Shown: positions 30,336 through 36,578 of the stretch, in pieces
Layout of the letters: every line of letters begins with the position of its first letter
Position numbering within the stretch: the stretch's first letter is position 1
Translations under genes and position numbers: made by a program
Notes under the pieces: generated by a model
The model's database searches: none
What the model was told of the DNA's origin: nothing
Seen by the model: the letters and a program-made list of their open reading frames with translations, nothing else
DNA from: Sphaeroforma arctica JP610
Lineage: Eukaryota > Opisthokonta > Ichthyosporea > Ichthyophonida
Reading direction: 5' to 3'
Assembly (NCBI RefSeq): GCF_001186125.1
Contig: NW_014040475.1
Span: 14,771 to 51,348, forward strand
Length of the DNA stretch: 36,578 nucleotides

Positions 30336-30666
30336 ATTGTGCACGATAGTTGGGGTATCGGTTTAAATAAGGTTTGCGATATTCCCTGCGGTCAGAGTAG
30401 ACGCGCGGTCTGGATCTGCGATGCTTGGATCGGCAATCACGAGCAAGGTGACCTGGTTTGCTACAATTAAAGCACTTTCGTTCTGCTGTGGCCGAAAGTG
30501 CTCTCTCTCCTCCTCGATTCTCTGTATTGGAGGCCGATGTTTGGATTTCCTCCATATCAAATTTTCGGAGATATTCGCAGAGCTCCTCGTAACTCATGAC
30601 GTCAGTATCAACTGTGTTGAGATGAGTTCTTGCTGCTTTAAAACGTTCATTGAGACCTTCCTTCAA
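30336..30666 (-). CDS. K gag, zinc-knuckle segment
   Basis: About 110 residues. The CCHC knuckle CFNCSKPGHLARDC is near 70-83, followed by a basic RSKHRRSRPR tail. This is the nucleocapsid-type end of a copia gag. Its end coincides with the end of the K insert. Confidence 0.8.
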
Positions 30667-31121
30667 GACGGTCTACAAGACGGTGGAGCCTCGCGTTTCT
30701 CCAATTCCATTTTCTTCAAATTAATATCACCAATAAAGGCCTCCAGAGTTTCGTTACTCTTCTGTGTTTTTGCCCAGAGCTCCTTTCTCAAACGGCCGAT
30801 TCCTCCCTGGGTGTTAATCTTAAACTTGGTTTCCAATGCTTTGAAGAACGCGTAGGGTTCCTTCATGATATGGAGTAAACCCTGTTGAAGTCGTCGAGAG
30901 ATCGTACGATAAATTGGCTCAGACGCGGCTCCACGATCCTCTTGAGTAAATGTTTCACGTTGAGTCTCATAGTAGTCGTCGGGTGGTGTAGCGGCTTCGA
31001 TCAGTTGTAGGCGACCCTGTTTCATCAGGATCATATCCAATTGAGCTTTCCATTGGTCCCACTGGATCGGCTTATCCAAAATCATTAGTTTAATTTTTGG
31101 TTTCAAATCGAAGCTTGTCAT
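30663..31121 (-). CDS. K gag, Ty1/copia type
   Basis: 152 residues starting MTSFDLKPKIKL 20 bases after the primer site. W.QWKAQLDMIL near 22-33 and the later ALETKF, LRKELW and LEAFIGDINLK blocks are typical of copia gag (UBN2-like). In the family it forms the particle. A companion segment with a zinc knuckle follows at 30334-30666. Confidence 0.8.
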   Translation of the reverse strand: MTSFDLKPKIKLMILDKPIQWDQWKAQLDMILMKQGRLQLIEAATPPDDYYETQRETFTQEDRGAASEPIYRTISRRLQQGLLHIMKEPYAFFKALETKFKINTQGGIGRLRKELWAKTQKSNETLEAFIGDINLKKMELEKREAPPSCRPS

Positions 31122-31140
31122 TCTCAGAGTAGAGGTAAAA

Positions 31141-31154
31141 CGGACCTAATAAGT
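31141..31154 (-). promoter_or_regulatory. putative primer-binding site of K
   Basis: ACTTATTAGGTCCG directly follows the LTR end CAATA. It is identical to D1 7743-7756. The complement CGGACCTAATAAGT contains CTAATAA, an anticodon-loop-like sequence with an AAU anticodon. Confidence 0.55.
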
Positions 31155-31629
31155 TATTGTTCTCAGATATTAAAGTATCTTAAAGTGTTTTAAGTTTTAA
31201 GTGAATAGTTCTCATTTATTTGATTCGAGTCCCTGCTTTTATATACATTGGACTCGTAATCCTTGAGCCATTGAAAAACACCTCTTAAGGTGAAAAAGGT
31301 TCTCACTTAATATATGATCCAATCCAAAGGCGGCGTCGCCACGTCTTCAACTGATCGTGGCTTCCATTGTAATCTTTGGCCTTATACGTTTAGATTGTAC
31401 TCTTCTGATATTTAGGGATGCCCTTATGCCCATCAGAGATTTTCTATAATGATGATTCCGTACTCCCGGCACTTCGGCTCCGAGATTAATTTACATCGGT
31501 AATATTTCTGTGTCACTCTCTGAGTTTAGATTCTCTCCTTGGTTGATGCTGGAATAAACCTTGTTGAGCCTCCGGTGTTTGACCGTAGTTTTATGCTTGG
31601 TAAATAGTTCTGGTTTACTGTGATCAATA
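31155..31629 (-). repeat. LTR of K
   Basis: 475 bp with 5-bp inverted ends TATTG/CAATA instead of TG/CA. On the minus strand it has a TATATAAAAG box (31246-31237) and further down AATAAATGAG. The edges are set by the target duplication on one side and by the primer site on the other. Confidence 0.7.
31237..31246 (-). promoter_or_regulatory. TATA box in the K LTR
   Basis: TATATAAAAG on the minus strand, about 85 bases before the LTR end, followed by a GC-containing start region. This fits the U3 promoter of a copia LTR. Confidence 0.5.
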
Positions 31630-32088
31630 GACGTGTTTGCAACACCGGGGGATGTGCAACTACCTCGATTCTGGACATATGGCGAGCAGGGAGGTGCCTT
31701 TCGGCATAATTGGGCGTTGATTAACGGATGGATGAATCCGCCCTGGAAACTTGTACACAAGATGTTTCGGTAGATCAAGTCCGATGGCGCGTCGTACGAA
31801 TCCTTTCAAAATCGGTTAGGATTTGCCGAGCCCCGGTATTTACCACGACCTCGTTCTCTGGACACGGCACGAGATATCTCAATAGCGGTAACCAGTGCGG
31901 AGGCTCAGTCAGCGTTTGTCAATGCGTGACCGGAAGAATAACAACGACGCACACAACTGACCCAAGCCCAACACGAGCAAGGACACCATGACGCGACGGA
32001 CACAGTGACACAACTCCAACAGAATGGCCACGTATGACCGGGGGCACTGGAGTTAGCAACTGAAGCTAAGCGACAGTGCAGTGCGTGC

Positions 32089-32715
32089 TTGGGTCAGGTC
32101 ACACTGAAGAAGGGGGTTCAACTGTTGGTCAGTATAGACGCTAGTTATCCGTGGGACCACATTCAAGTAAATTACATCCCAATGCCTATTGTCTGCAGTC
32201 GGAAGAACAAGTACGTTCTCCATGTTCTAGACATCGCATCCGGGTATTCGATCCTACGCGCCACACCTGACATATCAAAGGAAACCACAGCGCAGACGTT
32301 GATTGCAATTTTTGGAGAACACGGGTTCCCCCGGAAGATGCAGTACGATATGGGTACTGAATTTGTTTATAGTGTAGTGGCGCTCATTGTTCGGGAGGTT
32401 GGGATGATGCACGAAATCTCACCACCATACCGACCCCAAGTACTAGGGGCCACGGAACACCGACACAAGGAGATTTTCCGATCAAATCAGATCTGCTGTG
32501 AGACTACGCCCCAAGCTTGGAATGAGCGACTGCCATTTACGATGCTTCACCAAAACCTTCGCGTGTCTCGCCGACACAAAAGTGCTCCTTTCAGCGTATA
32601 TTTTGGACGCCGCCATGTCCCTTCGCGGATTTTACCGACAATATCCCAGAGAATCAGCCAGTTACGAATGAGACGTGGGCTCAACGACTCGATCGCCTCC
32701 AGGATAATATCTTAA
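32089..32715 (+). CDS. G1 integrase core
   Basis: 208 residues. Core blocks: HIQVNYIPM near 24-32 in the usual first-Asp block, FGEHGFPRKMQYDMGTEF near 83-100, and the third block GATEHRHKE near 125-133. RRHKSAPFSVYFGRR near 165-179 parallels A1. An upstream CSAC (about 32072) is the end of the zinc-binding part. The chromodomain follows 280 bases later. Confidence 0.8.
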   Translation: MGQVTLKKGVQLLVSIDASYPWDHIQVNYIPMPIVCSRKNKYVLHVLDIASGYSILRATPDISKETTAQTLIAIFGEHGFPRKMQYDMGTEFVYSVVALIVREVGMMHEISPPYRPQVLGATEHRHKEIFRSNQICCETTPQAWNERLPFTMLHQNLRVSRRHKSAPFSVYFGRRHVPSRILPTISQRISQLRMRRGLNDSIASRIIS

Positions 32716-32991
32716 CAACGCTACATAGATTGACGATGCGTTACACAGATACTTTGACGAATAATTTCGACCGCCTCCATGCAGATGGTTTAGTGCACTT
32801 TGAGGAAGGCGACGTGGTGATGGTCAAATCGGAAGGCGGCACATCCAAGGCAATGCGCCCCCTATGTCGTGAAAGGCTGGAATTGACAAGGGCACGATCT
32901 GTCTCATAGGGATGGTTCGACTCCGAATTCAAGGGTCGTCCGGATAGGGTTGAACTGATCCGTTTGGTATACCGTAGTACCGATCCCCCGC

Positions 32992-33210
32992 TTGACGAGA
33001 GTCTGTGGTGCGATGACGGTTCAACGTTTTCGACATATCATTGAACATCGGGTTAATGATGACACGGGCAAGACGGAGTATCTCGTACGATGGCGCAAAG
33101 GGGATCCTACCTGGGAAATGGCAGAGGCGCTTGACGATGCTAATGACATCGTGGCATACCATAAGGATACACAAACACGCTCCCGCAAGCGCCGACGAGA
33201 AGCGGTGTAA
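32992..33210 (+). CDS. G1 chromodomain
   Basis: 72 residues. IIEHRVNDDTGKTEYLVRW has the chromodomain strand pattern, then DPTWEMAEAL and a helix ending in AYHKD, then a basic tail RSRKRRRE. One aromatic cage position looks replaced (H in IIEHRV). G2 has the last third at 4455-4343. Chromodomain tails on gypsy integrases direct insertion to heterochromatin. Confidence 0.85.
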   Translation: MTRVCGAMTVQRFRHIIEHRVNDDTGKTEYLVRWRKGDPTWEMAEALDDANDIVAYHKDTQTRSRKRRREAV

Positions 33211-33249
33211 CAAGTAAGGTTATATATTGTTATTATTAACCTATTCTTG

Positions 33250-33640
33250 CTCACTTTCTTTTTGTTTTGTCTTCACTGTCCATATAGACCGTTTATTTAT
33301 GGGCCCTTGGTGTGTCCTTCTGTAAATTCCTATCGAATCAGGTGTCAAGCTAATCGCATGTTCTGTCTAATTCCTGTAATTCTTGACCATTCTTGCTTGA
33401 TTAGCTAGTCTAACAGCCCATAAGAAATTACGATTTTAAGATTGATGCCTCGGGTGTGTGCTTCGATTTGATCACATATCAAGCCCTCATAGGAAAAAAG
33501 TATATACTCAACTGTAATCTTGTTTATTTCTTTCTAAATCCACGATGATTGTGATCTTGTGTTGTTTACGCAATTCGTGCCCATGATTAAGAATTATGTG
33601 TGCTCTTTACTCCTTCCAGATGTATCTCTATATCGTTCTC
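33250..33640. repeat. inverted copy of 1-345
   Basis: It matches the left end of the window in opposite orientation, from CTTCACTGTCC to TTTCTTTCTAAATCCA, with weaker similarity beyond. It replaces what should be the body of G1's 3' LTR. The family is unidentified. Confidence 0.75.
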
Positions 33641-34561
33641 TTTACTTATGACTTATGTATTGTCACACTGAGGCCTACGTGATTGCTTCTTCAACATGTG
33701 TTATTGGCGACTGCTTAAATTTGATCGATCTCTGTGCGACCTCGTATTTGAAATGCTATATATTCTACTCTCATACGATGTGTATCCTTTCTTGGTGCAG
33801 TATGCCGTTGTTTTGCAATTGTTTTGGGTACGACTTGTCCGTTGCCGGTATATGCTCCTGTATTGCACGCCTTTTGTATATCACGTTTTCATGTATTGTT
33901 GCATGCTTGGTCTGATCGATCTCTGCCATCTGCCTTTGTGTTGCTACAATTCTGGCTAATGTATGGTTTATGTTGGCTCGGATTGCCTTTGTATTGCAAA
34001 AGTTGCAGACACTACTTGTTCCATACCTTTTCATGCACTTCTATTTCATTAATTTTGGGCACTACGTGCCCTTTCGTGACTCAGTGTGTTTTACTTTTAT
34101 GATTGATGCTTCTTCGATGTGAACTTATTATCGTAATATGTCGCCTAATAGCCAACTGTTCTCTTATTAGGCCTTCTTTGTTTTTTATACAAGTTCAATG
34201 GCATACCAAAGGACAGTGAAGGCTCCACAAAACAAGTCAAACGACCGAGACAGGGATCACGTGATGATGGCAGCAATGAGGTCAATACCGCACGCGTGTA
34301 AAAGGGATGCGTCTTTGTTTTTATTTTGGTGATTGGTGGAAAGCATTGTCAAGCATTGTCCGGTTAGAGAACCTTGTTCCGGCACAAGCATGACCATCTG
34401 GCTGTGTCTGTTAAAAGACCGGACATGAGGATCTAAAACACACAAATAAAAGAACTCAGTGAATTAGGGGGGTCTGGCAGTGGTTCAAAGGCGGATCAAG
34501 ACTACCTAAAATACACCAAGTAACTGTTGTAAAATCAGCGGGTTCCAATAGTAGAAGCACA
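33641..34561. other. pyrimidine-rich DNA without a recognisable gene
   Basis: 33641-34130 is T-rich on the plus strand, with loosely repeated blocks (TGATCGATCTCTG at about 33721 and 33912). Overlapping frames in both directions show no motif and look compositional. 34143-34172 forms a hairpin with perfect 8-bp arms GCCTAATA/TATTAGGC and a 14-base loop. 34190-34561 holds nothing I can name. Confidence 0.5.
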
Positions 34562-35279
34562 TGTTAACGTATTTTATGAACGTAATAACGTTTAAACGCT
34601 ATTACGGTTATGAAAACGGGTATACGTTGAAACGCAATTGTAGATAATAGTATCTGTATAATAATCAAATAATCTAATTATAGATATGTTGAATTTACAG
34701 AAAACAAACAAACAAATAATCTAATTTAGATATTGGGAATTAATTGTATATTCCATCAGAATATTGGGATACATTACAGGGTGAGTCTCAGGTGATATTG
34801 ACACTTGATGACACATGTATTACCAAATACTCTCAGCGCGAGATAGCCTACTGAGAAATGGGGCATAAAAATGATCCCCCTTAGCCGGCCAACTAGATGT
34901 GCCCGTCTATGCCTTCAATGGGATGGAGAGCTAGGTACCATGTGATGGTGTATAGGTATAGACATTTAACTGTACCATCATGGTGTTTTTGATTTCTTTT
35001 CTTTTTCTTAAGTTGAACTTTGAGTTATTTTATTGGTAATTGCGATTGGAAGGTAATTTCGAGGCATGAAATGGTATAGAAGAAAATATCATGCATCCAA
35101 TGAAATGAAATCCGATCTTAGTTACTGACACCGAATAAATCTAGACCGAAGTATTGTGTGATTAGAGCGGAGCCATAAAGACAATAGTCTCAGGCTTACA
35201 TCCCCTAATCTTTAGCTCATTACCAAGGGCTGAAGCTAAACTAGAAATTACATTGTGAAAATTTAATTTAAAATCTTAC
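34562..35279 (+). mobile_element. B3: LTR-like relative of family B, probably a solo LTR
   Basis: It starts TGTTAACGTATTTTATGAAC. The middle has GGCCAACTAGATGTGCCCGTCT, split here as GGCCAACTAGA and TGTGCCCGTCT, matching the B LTR block AGCCAACCAGATGTGCCAGT. It ends near AAAATCTTAC, as B LTRs end GAATCTTACA. A 24-base near-palindrome lies near 34582-34605. No target duplication was found, so the edges are approximate. Confidence 0.5.
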
Positions 35280-35286
35280 TTTTCTT

Positions 35287-35643
35287 TTACGTTAACTTAT
35301 TGAAACTAAATTGAAACTGATAGTCAGCCTGGTTAGTCTGACTTTTACATAGTACTATCCTAAATACTCTTTTGCCCGAAATAAATGCGCATTTAGGGAC
35401 AAGAAAGACCCCAATAACAACATCATCGCATCCCATTGCAGCCTGTGCATATAGATTAACAACATACGCAGTAGAGAACGCGGTACAGTTCAAGCTCGCA
35501 TCCAAACAATTGAAGCACAGTCTAATTCGTAGATCAGTAGCCGAGTTCATGGCTCGGGTATGAACACCAACATCGTGCATTGGTACAACGGCATGTATGT
35601 CAATAAATACCTTTTGAATCAACGTGTGATGGCCACAATCCAA
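35287..35643 (-). CDS. unrecognised 118-aa frame
   Basis: The minus-strand frame has hydrophobic, Cys- and Val-rich stretches (VVIGVFLVPKCAF) and no motif I recognise. A 63-codon frame on the plus strand (35372-35563, ending ARV) covers the same DNA and has a more ordinary composition. Which, if either, is real cannot be decided by eye. It lies just downstream of the zinc-finger gene on the same strand and might be a remnant of a host exon. Confidence 0.25.
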   Translation of the reverse strand: MDCGHHTLIQKVFIDIHAVVPMHDVGVHTRAMNSATDLRIRLCFNCLDASLNCTAFSTAYVVNLYAQAAMGCDDVVIGVFLVPKCAFISGKRVFRIVLCKSQTNQADYQFQFSFNKLT

Positions 35644-35693
35644 ATCGCGTGCATTTATTGTATAGCCCCGCCTATGCAGCGCCTTGTGTTTAA

Positions 35694-36300
35694 TCAGTTG
35701 AGTGAGCCGTGTTTGCCAATGTGAACGCGTTTGTGTCTTTTCAAACTACTACTTGTAGTAAACTCTTTGCTACATCCAGGGTAGTCACACGCATAGGGAC
35801 GTTCGCCCGTGTGCACGCGTATGTGTGTTTTCAAATTATCATTTGTAATAAACTCCATGCCACACCCAGGGTAGTCACACGCATAGGGACGTTCGTCCGT
35901 GTGCACGCGTTTGTGTCTTCTCAAATTACTACTTTGAGTATACTCCATGCCACACCCAGGATAGTCACACGCATAGGGACGTTCGCGCGTGTGCACGCGT
36001 TTGTGTTTTCAAAATACCACTTTCAGTGAACCCTTTACCACAACCAGGATAGTCACACGCATAGGGACGTTCGCCCGTGTGCACACGCATATGCACCTTC
36101 AGATTGGCAGCACTGGCACATATCTGGACACAGTTGGGCCACTCACAAGCGTGCGGCCTCACTGTGCCAGATGTCGAACCAATAGAACGGACCGATAAAC
36201 CGTTTGCAGAACGGAGCCTGTGCAGTGCAAATGTACATATTGATGGGTTATGTTTGTGACAGAAGAGTGTGAACAAGGTGCCTCTTCTCCATATGAAAAT
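35694..36300 (-). CDS. C2H2 zinc-finger protein gene, frame broken between fingers 2 and 3
   Basis: Five fingers with linkers close to HTGERP. Finger 1 is CEWPNC..H..H; fingers 2-5 start YACDYPGC and repeat every 90 bases (C-x4-C, H-x3-H). Fingers 1-2 are in one frame (to about 36000) and fingers 3-5 in another (35996-35694), because the spacing between fingers 2 and 3 is 88 bases, not 90. The last finger is followed by HIGKHGSLN and a stop. No good ATG precedes finger 1; a stop lies near 36303, so an upstream exon or a truncated start is likely. Such proteins bind DNA in the nucleus. This is either a young pseudogene or a sequencing error. Confidence 0.8.
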
Positions 36301-36548
36301 TTACAATCAAAGTATGTGCAGCTACAGGGATGTCTGTGAACTAGAGTTAAAAAAAAGTCTTGTCTTTTGGGTATGTATTTGGATCACTAATTCGAGTGAG
36401 CGAAGCAGAAATGTGTAAAGTTTGTGCCAATCCCAGTCGTTATTTGTATCGGAGAAACCACACTAGATCATAGTTAATCACAACAAGTACATGACTGACA
36501 ATGCATCTGTTGCAATACATGAAATTACACAACACACACATTCCGTAG
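36301..36548. other. no recognisable feature
   Basis: AT-rich flank upstream of the zinc-finger frames. It could hold the promoter or a 5' exon of that gene, but no start codon context or splice site stands out. Confidence 0.4.
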
Positions 36549-36574
36549 TATATATATATATATATATATATATA
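36549..36574. repeat. (TA)13 microsatellite
   Basis: Thirteen uninterrupted TA units close to the window's right edge. Confidence 0.95.
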
Positions 36575-36578
36575 CATG

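Larger units (their letters stand above)
30335..31629 (-). mobile_element. K: copia-type remnant with one LTR inside G1
   Basis: GACGT stands on both sides (30330-30334, 31630-31634), and the G1 reading resumes across it, so both ends are exact. On the minus strand: LTR (31629-31155, TATTG...CAATA), primer-site-like ACTTATTAGGTCCG (31154-31141), a Ty1/copia-type gag (31121-30663) and a zinc knuckle, then an end reading CAATA. No second LTR and no pol are present. It is a deletion-type or incompletely copied element. Confidence 0.82.
26680..33250 (+). mobile_element. G1: chromovirus with nested copia-type insert (fossil)
   Basis: Parts: 3' portion of a 5' LTR (26680-26864), gag (26939-28500), zinc-finger-like region (about 28600-28690), protease (28710-28900), RT (about 29220-29650), RNase H (about 29860-30200), methyltransferase-like block (30236-30334 and 31635-31770, split by K), integrase (about 31990-32715), chromodomain (32992-33210), then only about 20 bases resembling the G2 LTR start (33228). 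It is broken, with well over ten breaks. Confidence 0.85.

Noticed and set aside
33655-34102. Several overlapping plus and minus frames of 60-90 codons
   Set aside because: They lie in T-rich DNA, overlap on both strands, contain no motif and are explained by composition.
35715-36100. Regular 90-bp direct repeats resembling a CRISPR array
   Set aside because: The repeats translate as CDYPGC zinc fingers. The organism is eukaryotic and there are no cas genes.
1-36578. tRNA, rRNA or other structured RNA genes
   Set aside because: No cloverleaf with matching A and B boxes and no rRNA-like stretch was seen by eye. The tRNA-like strings are only short primer-site complements.

Overview
The window is eukaryotic and almost wholly a graveyard of nested LTR retrotransposons. 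Evidence for a eukaryote: chromodomain-bearing Ty3/gypsy elements (chromoviruses), a Ty1/copia-type gag, interstitial TTTAGGG/TTTTAGGG telomere-like tracts, and a C2H2 zinc-finger gene with tandem CDYPGC fingers. The finger style and the many chromoviruses would suit a deep opisthokont such as an ichthyosporean (Sphaeroforma-like) or an early fungus, but the organism cannot be fixed from the sequence alone.

Names used here: family A (chromovirus; copies A1, A2, A3), family G (chromovirus; G1, G2), family B (gypsy without a visible chromodomain; B1 plus solo LTR B2 and a distant LTR-like relative B3), family D (D1, D2), small element F, copia-type remnant K, and a non-LTR-looking insert X. All LTR elements are treated as broken fossils.

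Layout. 1-1227: A-rich DNA without genes, with an inverted copy of 33250-33640 and a telomere-like tract. 1228-2498: A3, 5' LTR plus gag remains. 2499-4465: 3' end of G2 on the minus strand, with F (2605-4129) inserted in its LTR between exact 5-bp duplications. 4555-7723 and 25693-26679: the two outer parts of A2 (minus strand), the left part split by solo LTR B2 (5441-6213). 7724-25692: A1 (plus strand), lying between the parts of A2 and itself split by D1 (7737-9309), B1 (10749-about 17445, its 3' side replaced by D2) and X (22752-23511). 26680-33250: G1, interrupted by K (30335-31629). 33250-34561: inverted-repeat and pyrimidine-rich DNA. 34562-35279: B3. 35287-36578: the only host-like part, with an unrecognised reading frame and a zinc-finger gene whose frame is broken.

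A relative order of events follows from who interrupts whom: A2 before A1 and B2; A1 before D1, B1 and X; B1 before D2; G1 before K; G2 before F. The two A1 LTRs differ by roughly 7% by eye and the two F LTRs by roughly 12%.

The most notable biology is in the pol regions. Families A, B and G all carry, between RNase H and integrase, a block with an IDLFA-like motif followed by an NPPW-like motif. This matches the methyltransferase-like (Dam-type) block known from DIRS elements, a place where ordinary gypsy elements have none. Two further unusual signals are a pair of insertions (D1 and K) that have exact target duplications but only one full LTR each, and an identical 14-base putative primer-binding site in D1 and K that looks like the complement of a tRNA anticodon arm.
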